DNA of 38,638 nucleotides from Gammaproteobacteria bacterium. GTDB taxonomy: Bacteria; Pseudomonadota; Gammaproteobacteria; Ga0077554; Ga007554. The stretch is from assembly GCA_005240065.1 (NCBI GenBank), contig SBBG01000060.1, positions 1 through 38,638 of the forward strand, given 5' to 3'. Every line of letters begins with the position of its first letter. Position 1 is the first letter of the stretch. A program made the translations under genes and the position numbers. Positions 16,450-26,221 of the stretch are shown in pieces. The notes beneath the pieces were generated by a model. It worked only from the letters and a program-made list of their open reading frames with translations, had not been told where the DNA came from and ran no database searches.

Positions 16450-18431
16450 ATATCGGTTCATCCATCACCCAAAATCTCGACTTCAATCTCGATGATCTGA
16501 TGGCACTACCAGCGGCTTTGGAAACAGAGAGCAGGGATCGGGATCTCGGCCGCCGCAGAGTGGAATCTCGCATCGAATCCGAAATTGTCATCGATGAGTT
16601 TCCAGGACACGCAATACAGTGCGCTTTCGTGAGGGCTTCCGCCAAGGCATCGCCATTGCTCACACGCTTCCAGGCGGCGGGAGAATATGCCATAACCACC
16701 TGCCACGCCGGAGGTTGGCTGCTCATACCTTCCGCAACGGACAGCGTTGCCTACTGGTTGCCATTGCAACCGATGATGCGTGAATTGGATGATGCCCTGC
16801 ATGTGGTGTCAGAGAAACCAGCCCAAATCGACGGCGTGGATTTATCCCGCGCTCGGATGGCAATGCAAATCACTCTTCCGGCTTACACAGACCTGGACTG
16901 GTCATTCTGGAAATTCCCCAGAAAAGATGAAGCGTTCATCGGCGAACTGACCGCATTTTCCCCGTTGGAAACGCAACCACATTTCCTGTGGGGCTCGCAC
17001 ACACTTTATAAACAACCATCAGACATTTACCAACATCTGATCCATGGCCATGTCTATGAAAATCGCTACGCCTGGCCATACAAGCGAAAGATCTGTTCCG
17101 AAAACGACGCTCATGCGCTGTATGTGACGCTATGTGGCTTGGAGCGCGCCACAGGTAAACGCATCTATGGACTACTGAAAACCCAGTTGCTACTGTCGGT
17201 GTTGTCACGTCAGAGTGAAGACGGCGGGTTCCGCCATGGCGAGTGGACGGATGGCATGGAATCGCACTACCGCCTGCATTGCAGCGCCATGCACATGATG
17301 ATGGACGCGCTGGCGGAGCGGGAAAATCCGGCGGTGCGCACGGCGCTGGAGAGGGCGGCGGCTTTTATCGCGCGGCAGACGGATGATACCAATCTGGGGC
17401 GCTGGTTCATTCATGACGAGCTGGAACACCGGTCCGAGACGATGAACAAGGGACCCTTCGGCTGGATACCGGGTGGCGTCATGGGCAAGTCCGAATCCAA
17501 CATGCTGGTACTGAACACCCATCTGGATGCCACCATCGCGCTGGATCGATACCGTGAACTGACGGGGGACGGGCAATATGCCGGACTGGTGCGCTCCGCG
17601 TGCGACGCGGCCAAAAAAGTACTCGCCTTGCGTCCGGCTGAGTGGCTTTATGACGCGCTGTTCCGTGCGATCGGACTGACGTTGCGGCCCACGGCGGTGG
17701 CGGAAAGATTGCCGCTGCCGGCGCGCGCGCTCAAACGCATCGCCTGGAAATATCTCGTGCCGAGGCTGCCGGCCATCAAGACCCGCTGGCCGCGGCTGGT
17801 GATGCCCGGCGGCTATATCGACCGGGAAATTTCGCTCAAGGTCTGGGCGCATGACTATCACAGCATCAACGTCATGGATCTGCTGCGCTTTCTGCGGCGC
17901 TTTCCGGACGAGGCGCTGTGGGAGATCGCCGAGGCGGCGCTGCGCTTCGGTCAGGAAAGCGGCTTGCGCGAACGATGGCTGGAAATCAAGGGCAGGGAGT
18001 ATGCCGCCGGCTTTTGGGCGGAGGCGCTGTATCATGCTTGCGCTTTGCGTCCCGACCTGCGCTATCGCGCCTGGCTGGCCGACACCATGTTGCTGCTGGC
18101 GGACCGGAACATCGGTTTGCCGCCATCGTTGTTGGGCGCGAATGCAGAGGCGATGCCGCCATGCGAACAGGCACCCTGCCCCATGCCGGTGGATGGACGG
18201 CTGCGCGTGGCCAATCTGAGCCGGCGCGACCACCTCGAAGTGCTGGTGGTCAATCCCGCGCCGGAGCCCGTACCGCTCGGTTTCGGACGTAACTGGGATG
18301 TCGCGCTCGTATGGTCGGATGCAGAAGGCGCCCGGCACGGCGGCCAGACTCCCACCGTGGTGCCGGCGCGCGGCTGGGTGTTGGGACACGCCCGGCGTGA
18401 AGCGCACTCCACCAACGCAGGAACCAGGTGA
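16446..18431 (+). CDS. Uncharacterised 661-aa protein of the polysaccharide locus; possible alpha/alpha-toroid carbohydrate-active fold
   Basis: ATG overlaps previous stop (ATGA). Central region DGGFRHGEWTDGMESHYRLHCSAMHMMMDALAE...AAFIARQTDD...THLDATIALDRYRELTGD resembles helical-toroid repeats. Family not recognised. Confidence 0.8.
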   Translation: MNIGSSITQNLDFNLDDLMALPAALETESRDRDLGRRRVESRIESEIVIDEFPGHAIQCAFVRASAKASPLLTRFQAAGEYAITTCHAGGWLLIPSATDSVAYWLPLQPMMRELDDALHVVSEKPAQIDGVDLSRARMAMQITLPAYTDLDWSFWKFPRKDEAFIGELTAFSPLETQPHFLWGSHTLYKQPSDIYQHLIHGHVYENRYAWPYKRKICSENDAHALYVTLCGLERATGKRIYGLLKTQLLLSVLSRQSEDGGFRHGEWTDGMESHYRLHCSAMHMMMDALAERENPAVRTALERAAAFIARQTDDTNLGRWFIHDELEHRSETMNKGPFGWIPGGVMGKSESNMLVLNTHLDATIALDRYRELTGDGQYAGLVRSACDAAKKVLALRPAEWLYDALFRAIGLTLRPTAVAERLPLPARALKRIAWKYLVPRLPAIKTRWPRLVMPGGYIDREISLKVWAHDYHSINVMDLLRFLRRFPDEALWEIAEAALRFGQESGLRERWLEIKGREYAAGFWAEALYHACALRPDLRYRAWLADTMLLLADRNIGLPPSLLGANAEAMPPCEQAPCPMPVDGRLRVANLSRRDHLEVLVVNPAPEPVPLGFGRNWDVALVWSDAEGARHGGQTPTVVPARGWVLGHARREAHSTNAGTR

Positions 18432-19600
18432 TGCGCATCGGCATCGTAGCGCCCGAGTTTCCTCCCGACATTGGCGGGATGCAAACCTATGCCTTCGAGT
18501 TTTCCCGCGAATTGGCGAACCGGGGCTACGAGGTCCATGTGTTCACGAAACCCCACCCGGAAGGTGAGATCAGGATTCCCGGCATCCGGGTCATTCCCGT
18601 TCTGGCCGGGTGGCGCCGGCGCGACCGGCGTATCCTGACTGAATATCACATCGATGTATGGCATGTCATGAATGCCGCCTATGGCTGGCTTGCGCTGGAA
18701 ACGTCGCCAGTGATCATCTCGGTGCATGGCAATGATTTCTTACGGCCCTATATTCCGCTGGAACGTCTCGGCCTCAGTCACTGGCCAGGTTTGTGGCGAT
18801 CCGGGAAGTGGGTGCCCGCCATCGAGAGCACGCTGGCGCGCTGGCTTACTCTTCGCACCGTGCGCAAGGCATTGCCAAAGGCAACTCATATCATCGCCAA
18901 CAGCTGCTATACTGAAAAGGTATTCCTTGAACGCTATCCCGCGTGCCGGGGAAAAACGTCCGCCGGCATGGTGGGAGTCTCACAGGACTATCTGGAAGTC
19001 GCATATAACCTGCCCCATCGGCAAAAGACGTCGCTGGTGACGGTCGCCCGCCTTGCAGAGCCACGCAAGAATGTCGATCTGGTGTTGCGCGCGCTCGCCG
19101 GATTGAAAGAAAAACACGACTTCACCTATACGATCGTCGGTGACGGCGGGCTGCGCCCCGCACTGGAATCGCTCAGCACGGAGTTGGGCCTCTCCGGCCG
19201 AGTGCGCTTTACGGGTTTCGTCTCCCATGACGAGCTGAAAATCATCCTTGGCCGCAGTGATCTTTTCATTCTGGTATCATCCATCATCCCCGGCAGCCAC
19301 GAAGGCTTTGGCATTGCTTACCTGGAAGCGAACGCCTGCGGTGTGCCGGTGCTGGCGGCGCGCCTGGCCGGAGCGGTGGAGGCGGTAAGCGAGGGGGTAA
19401 GCGGAATGTTCGTCGACGAGATCACGGTTCCCGCCGTTGGCATGGCATTGGATCGATTTCTGAGCGGACAAGCCGCCTTCGAGGCATCCTCCTGCCGTGA
19501 TTTCGCGAGACAGTTCACCTGGAAAAAGGTCGTTGATCATGCGATCGGATCGTATCAATCTCAACCGCACGCAACCGGATTGGCGGACCGGGTACCGTGA
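18431..19600 (+). CDS. Family 4 glycosyltransferase
   Basis: MRIGIVAPEFPPDIGGMQTYAFEFSRELANRGYEVHVFT; SLVTVARLAEPRKNVDLVLRAL; GSHEGFGIAYLEANACGVPVLAAR. Confidence 0.94.
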   Translation: MRIGIVAPEFPPDIGGMQTYAFEFSRELANRGYEVHVFTKPHPEGEIRIPGIRVIPVLAGWRRRDRRILTEYHIDVWHVMNAAYGWLALETSPVIISVHGNDFLRPYIPLERLGLSHWPGLWRSGKWVPAIESTLARWLTLRTVRKALPKATHIIANSCYTEKVFLERYPACRGKTSAGMVGVSQDYLEVAYNLPHRQKTSLVTVARLAEPRKNVDLVLRALAGLKEKHDFTYTIVGDGGLRPALESLSTELGLSGRVRFTGFVSHDELKIILGRSDLFILVSSIIPGSHEGFGIAYLEANACGVPVLAARLAGAVEAVSEGVSGMFVDEITVPAVGMALDRFLSGQAAFEASSCRDFARQFTWKKVVDHAIGSYQSQPHATGLADRVP

Positions 19601-20535
19601 ATCATCGCGCGCTGATCAGCGTCATCATGCCCTGCTACAACGCTGTTTCCTTCGTTGAGGAATCGGTGCGATGCGTACTGGATCAGACCCACGGCAATGT
19701 CGAATTGCTAGTGGTCGACGATGGCTCCACAGATGGCTCGCAAGAAATATTACGGCAACTGGGAGCGCGCTATCCCGAGCGTATCAGGATATATCATCAG
19801 GAGAACAAAGGACCTTATCCCGCGCGCAATCTGGCCCTCAAGCATGCCAGAGGCGAGTATGCCGCGTTTCTGGATGCCGATGATTTCTGGCATCAGGACT
19901 GCTTGGCGAAACTTTATGACGCCATGATGACCAGCCATGCCGATCTCGCCTACTGTGGTTGGCAGAATGTCGGCGAAGGCGCGCCGGGCACGCAACCCCA
20001 TGTCCCTCCGAAGTATGAAGAGGATGATCCGGTAACCCGATTCCTGAAAGGATGCCCATGGCCTATCCATGCCGCATTGATCCGGCGTGAAATCATTGAT
20101 GCGGTGAACGGCTTTTCCGAGCGCTGCTTCAGCGCCATGGACTACGACCTCTGGCTACGGATACTGGCAGTTACGCGCAAGATGATACGAGTGCCTGAGG
20201 TTCTTTCCTTTTACCGGTGGCATGATAAAGGCCAGATATCGTCGATAAAATGGAAACAGGTGCTGAATGCCTGGCAGGTGAGGCAAGACTTCGTTCGCAA
20301 CAACCCGGCACTGGTTTCGCACATCCCGCCCGATACCCTGCGGACGCTCAGACATCAATGTCTGCTCGATGCGGGATACAAGGCCTATTGGAAGCGTGAT
20401 CTGGCATCTTCTCAAAAACTGTTCCGGCAAGCGTTGAAAGCAGGTTATTGGCAACTCAAGGATTTGAAATATCTTCTCCCTGCCTTGCTGGCGGAAAAAA
20501 TCTATCGATCGCTGATCCTCCATGCCGACAAATAA
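19597..20535 (+). CDS. Family 2 glycosyltransferase
   Basis: LISVIMPCYNAVSFVEESVRCVLDQTHGNVELLVVDDGSTDGSQEIL...AAFLDADDFW. Confidence 0.93.
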   Translation: MNHRALISVIMPCYNAVSFVEESVRCVLDQTHGNVELLVVDDGSTDGSQEILRQLGARYPERIRIYHQENKGPYPARNLALKHARGEYAAFLDADDFWHQDCLAKLYDAMMTSHADLAYCGWQNVGEGAPGTQPHVPPKYEEDDPVTRFLKGCPWPIHAALIRREIIDAVNGFSERCFSAMDYDLWLRILAVTRKMIRVPEVLSFYRWHDKGQISSIKWKQVLNAWQVRQDFVRNNPALVSHIPPDTLRTLRHQCLLDAGYKAYWKRDLASSQKLFRQALKAGYWQLKDLKYLLPALLAEKIYRSLILHADK

Positions 20536-21355
20536 TCTCACGCCATCAGATGCCGCCATGAACGCCGGCCGCATTCCGGTACTCATGTATCACCGCGTCG
20601 GCGCAGCGGTGAACGACTGGGAGCGCAAGTATTGTATCGCACCGGACAGTTTCGCCGCCCACATGCGTATCCTGCACGAGCAAGGCATGCGGCCGTGCGC
20701 CATCGAAGATTTCGTGGCATGGTTGTCCGGCCGGAAATCGTTGGGTGACAAAACATTCCTGCTGACATTCGATGACGGTTTTTATGGCGTCTATGAACAT
20801 GCGATGCCGGTGCTCGCCCGACTCGGCTGGCCGGCCACGGTATTTCTGGTCAGCTCGCTCACTGGCAAGAGAGACGTGTGGTGTGAAAAGGAAAACCCTT
20901 CCGGCCACACCTATCCCCTGCTCGGCCGCAACCACATCGAGGAGATGCGCAAGCATGGCTTCTCTTTCCATTCCCATTCGCGCACCCATGCCGATCTGAC
21001 AAAGACCACGGATCAGGATTTGAAGGGCGAGCTTTACGGAGCGAAGGCGGAGCTTGAAGATTTGTTGGGCACGGATGTCCCGTATCTCGCCTATCCCTAC
21101 GGACGCCATGACGAACGCGTGCTTGCCATGACCCAAGAAGCCGGCTACCACGCCGCCTTTTCGGTGCAACCCGGCTTCAACCGGCCGGGCCTCGATCCTT
21201 ACCGGATTCGCCGCCTGGATGTGTTCGGCACCGACACGCCCGCGCAATTACGCCGCAAAGTCATGTTGGGCAGCAACGATGGCTCATTGCAACATTCCCT
21301 CCGCTACTATGCCGGCCAGCTCGCGGCAAAGCTCGGGATTGGTAACCAGTCATGA
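20522..21355 (+). CDS. Polysaccharide deacetylase (NodB homology domain)
   Basis: IPVLMYHRVG; FLLTFDDGFYGVYEHAMPVL; FHSHSRTHADLT; YLAYPYGRHDERV. Confidence 0.93.
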   Translation: MPTNNLTPSDAAMNAGRIPVLMYHRVGAAVNDWERKYCIAPDSFAAHMRILHEQGMRPCAIEDFVAWLSGRKSLGDKTFLLTFDDGFYGVYEHAMPVLARLGWPATVFLVSSLTGKRDVWCEKENPSGHTYPLLGRNHIEEMRKHGFSFHSHSRTHADLTKTTDQDLKGELYGAKAELEDLLGTDVPYLAYPYGRHDERVLAMTQEAGYHAAFSVQPGFNRPGLDPYRIRRLDVFGTDTPAQLRRKVMLGSNDGSLQHSLRYYAGQLAAKLGIGNQS

Positions 21356-22293
21356 CCAACCCTGCCGCTATGGAAAATACACCGCATCCGGCCATCCGCT
21401 ACACGGTGGCGCTGTGCACCCATAACCACGTCGAAAGATTAAAGCGCACCTTGGCCGATCTGGGCAAGCTCGAACCGCCATGGGAGCCATGGGAATTGCT
21501 CATCATCGACAACGCCAGTTCAGATGGCACAGCCGAGCTTTTGAATGCCACAGACTGGCAAGGGCTACCGGCACGCGTAGTACGGGAAGAGAAGCTGGGG
21601 TTATCCAACGCCAGAAACCGCGCCATTGACGAGGCGCGGGGCGAATACATCCTCTTCATGGATGACGACGAAACGCCCGCTCCCGAATGGCTGACGAGCT
21701 ACGAGCATGCCATTCAGAATCATTGGCCGGATGCTCTCGGCGGCAGAATAGAAGTAATGTTCGAGGACGGCGACCGCCCGGTATGGTTGCAGGATGAGCT
21801 GCTGGGATTCCTCGGCAAACTCGATCACGGCCCCGAATCGCGCCGCCTCACCGAACCTGGCACGCCGATCTTCGGCGGCAACTTCGCCTTCAAGACCCGT
21901 CTGTTCCAGCGCATCGGGAACTTCGATGCCGGACTGGGACGCAAGGGTAGCGACAACACCGGCGGCGAAGACACCGAAATTTACCGCCGCATGATCGAGC
22001 TGGGATGCGATGTCCGCTGGGTTCCCAATGCGGTGATCCATCACCGGATACAGGCCAACAAACTCAGGCGTGGCTATTTCATTGATCTTCATTATCGACA
22101 GGGACGGATGGAAGGCATGAGAAAACGTGGCGGAAAACCCAGAATCCCTCCAGCTTATCTGATTCCCCAGCTATGGCGTGCCATTCTTGCCGTTATTCAA
22201 CAGTGGCGGAGTGGCGGCGGCAATACGATCTTGCGCAAGCAAATGAACGTGGCCTATTTTTGGGGATACATTTCCGGGTGGGCATTCGGGTAA
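21352..22293 (+). CDS. Family 2 glycosyltransferase
   Basis: YTVALCTHNHVERLKRTLADLGKLEPPWEPWELLIIDNASSDGTAELL...ILFMDDDETPAPEWL...GGNFAFKTRLF. Confidence 0.93.
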   Translation: MTNPAAMENTPHPAIRYTVALCTHNHVERLKRTLADLGKLEPPWEPWELLIIDNASSDGTAELLNATDWQGLPARVVREEKLGLSNARNRAIDEARGEYILFMDDDETPAPEWLTSYEHAIQNHWPDALGGRIEVMFEDGDRPVWLQDELLGFLGKLDHGPESRRLTEPGTPIFGGNFAFKTRLFQRIGNFDAGLGRKGSDNTGGEDTEIYRRMIELGCDVRWVPNAVIHHRIQANKLRRGYFIDLHYRQGRMEGMRKRGGKPRIPPAYLIPQLWRAILAVIQQWRSGGGNTILRKQMNVAYFWGYISGWAFG

Positions 22294-22296
22294 TAC

Positions 22297-25200
22297 ATGA
22301 ATCTCACCATTCTGATCTGCACGCATAACCGCTCGCGCCTGCTGGAGCAAACTCTCGACTCTCTCAATCGGGCGGTGCGCCCGGGTGATTGCCGCATCGA
22401 GATACTGGTGGTCGCCAACGCCTGCACGGACGATACCGTCGATTTCTTGCATCAGTACCGGCAAAATACGTCAGCGAAAAATCTTCTGCCTATTGGATGG
22501 CTGGAAGAAAAAACACCCGGAAAATCGCACGCGCTGAATCGTGCCATTCCGTTGCTTACCGGCGATGTCGTCGCCATGGTGGATGACGATCATCGCGTCG
22601 ATCCCGGCTTTTTCACCAACATTTGCAATGCGATCAAAACCTATCCGCAGGCTACCATGTATTGCGGCCGCATCCTGCCGGACTGGAATGGCAAGGAACC
22701 AGGATGGGTGCATGACCAAGGCCCTTACCGCATCTATCCCCTGCCCGTGCCCCGCTATGACTATGGCGATCAACCACAACCGGTTATAGCCGGTGGCCAA
22801 TTACCCTTGCCCGGTGGAGGAAATTTATTCCTGAAACGCGAAGTATTCGAGCGGATCGGTGGTTTTTCCACAGAACTCGGCCCGCACGGACATGATCTCG
22901 GCGGCGGCGAGGACAGCGATTTCGTATTGCGCGCGCTGACAGCGGGTGAAAAACTCCGGTACGTACCCAACGTGGTGCAACACCACTATGTGGATCTGGA
23001 GCGATTCAGCCTGCGCTATATCCTGCAAAAGAGCTATCAGCGCTCGCGCTCCGTTGCTCGCGTCCATAGCCAAGGCCGGTCGATCCCGCGCTACATGTGG
23101 CGCAAACTCGCGGAATACGCAGGGGGCGCCACGCTTTCGCTGAGCTGGGCGCGCACCCGTTTCTATCTCGTGCGATTGGCGGCCACACTGGGCGAGATGC
23201 GCGGGATGGCGGCAAAACCCTTTTCCGATGCGACCGGACAGACACCCTCCGCCTCCGGCCAAGTTGCGCCGGGGATTGCTCCTGTCGCATTGGCGTTTGG
23301 CATGGCGACAGCCTCCGCGATTGTGTCGTCACCGCCGCAGGCGCTATCGCAAGGCGCGTTGTCCGCCACCGGGGCCGCCACCCTCTTTACCTCGGCCCTG
23401 CTGCTGAAATCGATCATCGGTTTTTCACGGACGGGGCCCGCGCTGAAGGAAGAAATCCAGAAACATTACTCCCGTTATTCCCTGTTCGCCTTCGGGCGTC
23501 TCGCCGCCTGGGCGCTGTTGATCAGCGGACTGATGGCGGTGGCGGGCGTTGCCGTCTATTCATCCCTGGGCCGGGCGGCGGCTATCGAATTCACCATCAC
23601 AGGCGCGGTGATCGCCGCCTTCTGCGGCATCGGCGCCGTCACGGCGTTACAGTTCTGCCGCCACCTGCTCTATCTGCCCGCCACCATCGCCGCCTCCTCC
23701 CATTACCGGTTGAGCCGCTTGTATCCGTTGTGGCGACGGCTGTCGCCGGCACGACTACAGATAGCGCACTGGACACTCGTTCTACTGGCGGCGCTTGCGG
23801 TCGTCGCGGATCTGGCGGGCATGGTGGGCCAGGGACAGTGGGCTCGGCTGGCGATGTGGGCGATGCTCGCAAGCGCGGCGGCGGTGATCGTGAGGACGCT
23901 GTCGCCCGGAGATGAAAGCCCGCCGGTGAGCGATGCCGCCGTAACCGATCCGGCCCGGCCCAACATCGTCATGATCGGATCGGACACGTTGCGCGCCGAT
24001 CGCGTGGGAAACGGTCAGTATCACCGCGACTTGACCCCTCATCTGAACGCACTCGCCCGGCGCGGCACGCATTTTACCCACTGCTATGTGCCCTGCGCAC
24101 GCACCGCGCCCAGCCTGATCTCCCTGCTCACCGGCACATGGCCGCACACTCATGGCATACGCGACAACTTCGCCGGTGACGATCAGCTCGATTTGCCCGT
24201 AGCCGTGCTCCCCGCCTTGCTGACCAAAGCCGGTTACACGACAGCGGCGATCGGCGATTGGGCGGCCGCCGACATGGGCAAGTTCAATCTCGGCTTCGAG
24301 CAACGCGATCTACCCGAAGATCAATGGAACATCAAATTCCTCATCCGCCAGGGACCGAAGGATCTGCGGCTGTTTCTTTCCCTTTTCACCCACAACGGTT
24401 TCGGCAAGCGTTTTCTGCCCGAGATGTATTATCTTGGCGGCATCCCGCTGACGCGCGAAATCGGCCGCGATGCGCGGGCGATGATCGGCCGCCTTGTCGC
24501 CGCGTGCCGCCCGTTTTTCCTCAACATATTCATGGCTACCACGCACCCGCCATTCGGCTCGGAGTACCCCTATTACACCCTATACTCCGAACCACATTAT
24601 GACGGCGAATCGAAGTTCGTGATGGCGCGGCTCACCGATCCATTCGAGATCATCCGCCGGCAGGGTGACAGCAAAAAGGAATTCGACCTCGACCAGATCA
24701 TCGACCTTTATGACGGTTGCGTGAAAAGTTTCGACGACGAAGTCGCCAGGATCGTCGAGCACATCGAAAAACTAGGCATCGCCGACAATACCATCATCGT
24801 CATTTACAGCGATCACGGCATGGAGTTTTTCGAGCATGACACCTGGGGTCAGGGCAATAGCGTCCGTGGAGATCAGAGCGCACGCGTTCCATTGATCATC
24901 GTGGATCCGCGCAAACCACCAGGCGGCGTGGTGTCGAATATCACGCGCACCGTCGACATCGCGCCCACCCTGCTCAATCTGCTTGGCATGGCGCAACCAC
25001 AGCGCATGGACGGCGTGTCGCTCGCACCTTATATGGAAAACCGTGAGGCAAACCTTGATTTGGCAGCGTGCAATGAAACCGGGATCTGGTTGACCACTTT
25101 GCCGGGAACACCGCCGGATCATTTGCGTTATCCCGACCTGCCGGAGTTGCTCGAAATACCGGACAAAGGCAGCGGCACGCTGGCGATCAAGAGGGAATAC

Positions 25201-25467
25201 CGGGACATCATCGTCAAGGCCAAAGACCGGATGATCTGTAGCGGGAGGTGGAAACTCACCTATCAGCCGACACACAACGGCGGAATCTACACGCTGTTCG
25301 ATCTTGTGGATGACCCTGAATGCCGCTCGGACGCAAGCCATCTCTATCCGGATGTCATGGTGGAGTTACGACACAAACTCAGGGCGTGGATGGCGCCTGA
25401 CCTGGCTGTTGCAACTCAGGGGGAGGACAAAAGCGGCACCAAGGGTTTGCCGGAGAGCCTATCGTAG
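22297..25467 (+). CDS. Fusion: N-terminal GT2 glycosyltransferase, multi-TM linker, C-terminal alkaline-phosphatase/sulfatase-superfamily domain
   Basis: MNLTILICTHNRSRLLEQTLDSLNR...VAMVDDDHRVDPGFF (GT2); hydrophobic stretches about aa 330-540; PNIVMIGSDTLRADRVG...CARTAPSLISLLTGTWPHTHGI...IVIYSDHGMEFFEHDTWGQGNSVRGDQSARVPLII. Confidence 0.92.
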   Translation: MNLTILICTHNRSRLLEQTLDSLNRAVRPGDCRIEILVVANACTDDTVDFLHQYRQNTSAKNLLPIGWLEEKTPGKSHALNRAIPLLTGDVVAMVDDDHRVDPGFFTNICNAIKTYPQATMYCGRILPDWNGKEPGWVHDQGPYRIYPLPVPRYDYGDQPQPVIAGGQLPLPGGGNLFLKREVFERIGGFSTELGPHGHDLGGGEDSDFVLRALTAGEKLRYVPNVVQHHYVDLERFSLRYILQKSYQRSRSVARVHSQGRSIPRYMWRKLAEYAGGATLSLSWARTRFYLVRLAATLGEMRGMAAKPFSDATGQTPSASGQVAPGIAPVALAFGMATASAIVSSPPQALSQGALSATGAATLFTSALLLKSIIGFSRTGPALKEEIQKHYSRYSLFAFGRLAAWALLISGLMAVAGVAVYSSLGRAAAIEFTITGAVIAAFCGIGAVTALQFCRHLLYLPATIAASSHYRLSRLYPLWRRLSPARLQIAHWTLVLLAALAVVADLAGMVGQGQWARLAMWAMLASAAAVIVRTLSPGDESPPVSDAAVTDPARPNIVMIGSDTLRADRVGNGQYHRDLTPHLNALARRGTHFTHCYVPCARTAPSLISLLTGTWPHTHGIRDNFAGDDQLDLPVAVLPALLTKAGYTTAAIGDWAAADMGKFNLGFEQRDLPEDQWNIKFLIRQGPKDLRLFLSLFTHNGFGKRFLPEMYYLGGIPLTREIGRDARAMIGRLVAACRPFFLNIFMATTHPPFGSEYPYYTLYSEPHYDGESKFVMARLTDPFEIIRRQGDSKKEFDLDQIIDLYDGCVKSFDDEVARIVEHIEKLGIADNTIIVIYSDHGMEFFEHDTWGQGNSVRGDQSARVPLIIVDPRKPPGGVVSNITRTVDIAPTLLNLLGMAQPQRMDGVSLAPYMENREANLDLAACNETGIWLTTLPGTPPDHLRYPDLPELLEIPDKGSGTLAIKREYRDIIVKAKDRMICSGRWKLTYQPTHNGGIYTLFDLVDDPECRSDASHLYPDVMVELRHKLRAWMAPDLAVATQGEDKSGTKGLPESLS

Positions 25468-26176
25468 GAGAGGAAGGTGTAGGGGGGGGGGCCGCCGCGC
25501 CCGCATTGCTGGTCGAGTTGTTCGTTTCGGTCTTGGTGTCCGCCGGGGTTTCCTCCTGAGAGAAAGCCGACGGCCCTTCCGGGAGAACACGAGCCTCCGC
25601 TACTTCCGGAACCTGCTCGGGAGCCGGATAAGGCAATTTCCCGCCCAACTCGATATACCGGCGTTGCAGCGTCTTGGATCCGGAAACACGTTTCAAGCCG
25701 TTTGTAACCACTTCCAGCGCCATTTTTTTATTGCCCTGACGATCGTAAAGAGCAGCAAGGTTGTAATAAGCCGGCGCATAGTTGGGATTCATCTGCAACG
25801 CAGTTGTAAACGCCACGGCTGCCTCGGTATCCTTATTGAACAATCTCAGAGCCTTGCCTTTTGTTACGAGCACTTCCGGGCGCATATGGAAATCCGGCGT
25901 GGTGTGAGAGAGAACATAATCACAACCGCCAACCGCTATCTGCAGATTGTACTTGAAGTCGTACTTATTCCCCATCGTCGCCAGCGCCCGATCCGTGAAC
26001 CGCACGCAATCACAATAATGGTGCATATGCTGCCAATTATCACGATCGGAATCCTTCCGGGCATAAATCATCGTCTGGCACATCGCTTGTTCTTCGGGGG
26101 TGACGTGAAACGGTGGCACCGCCCATGCCAGACTCGCGCTCAAGAATAACAAACCCGTCAACCACACCTTTTTCAC
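25379..26176 (-). CDS. Secreted TPR-repeat protein
   Basis: Signal peptide MKKVWLTGLLFLSASLAWA; TPR-like ALRLFNKDTEAAVAFTTALQMNPNYAPAYYNLAALYDRQGNKKMALEVVTNGLKR. C-terminus depends on a C10 tract. Confidence 0.8.
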   Translation of the reverse strand: MKKVWLTGLLFLSASLAWAVPPFHVTPEEQAMCQTMIYARKDSDRDNWQHMHHYCDCVRFTDRALATMGNKYDFKYNLQIAVGGCDYVLSHTTPDFHMRPEVLVTKGKALRLFNKDTEAAVAFTTALQMNPNYAPAYYNLAALYDRQGNKKMALEVVTNGLKRVSGSKTLQRRYIELGGKLPYPAPEQVPEVAEARVLPEGPSAFSQEETPADTKTETNNSTSNAGAAAPPPTPSSPTIGSPANPWCRFCPPPELQQPGQAPSTP

Positions 26177-26221
26177 ATTAAACCTCCATAGTGGCTCATA
26201 TTCAGAACGACCGGGGATTTG

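Noticed and set aside
17205-18407. 400-aa minus-strand ORF inside the 661-aa gene
   Set aside because: Mirror-frame ORF rich in R/H/Q/A; the plus-strand frame is translationally coupled to its neighbours and more protein-like.
4800-25467. Idea that the SUMF1 proteins activate the sulfatase-like fusion at 22297..25467
   Set aside because: The fusion has Thr, not Cys/Ser, at the formylglycine position (CARTAPS), and the SUMF1 proteins appear exported; no supporting link.
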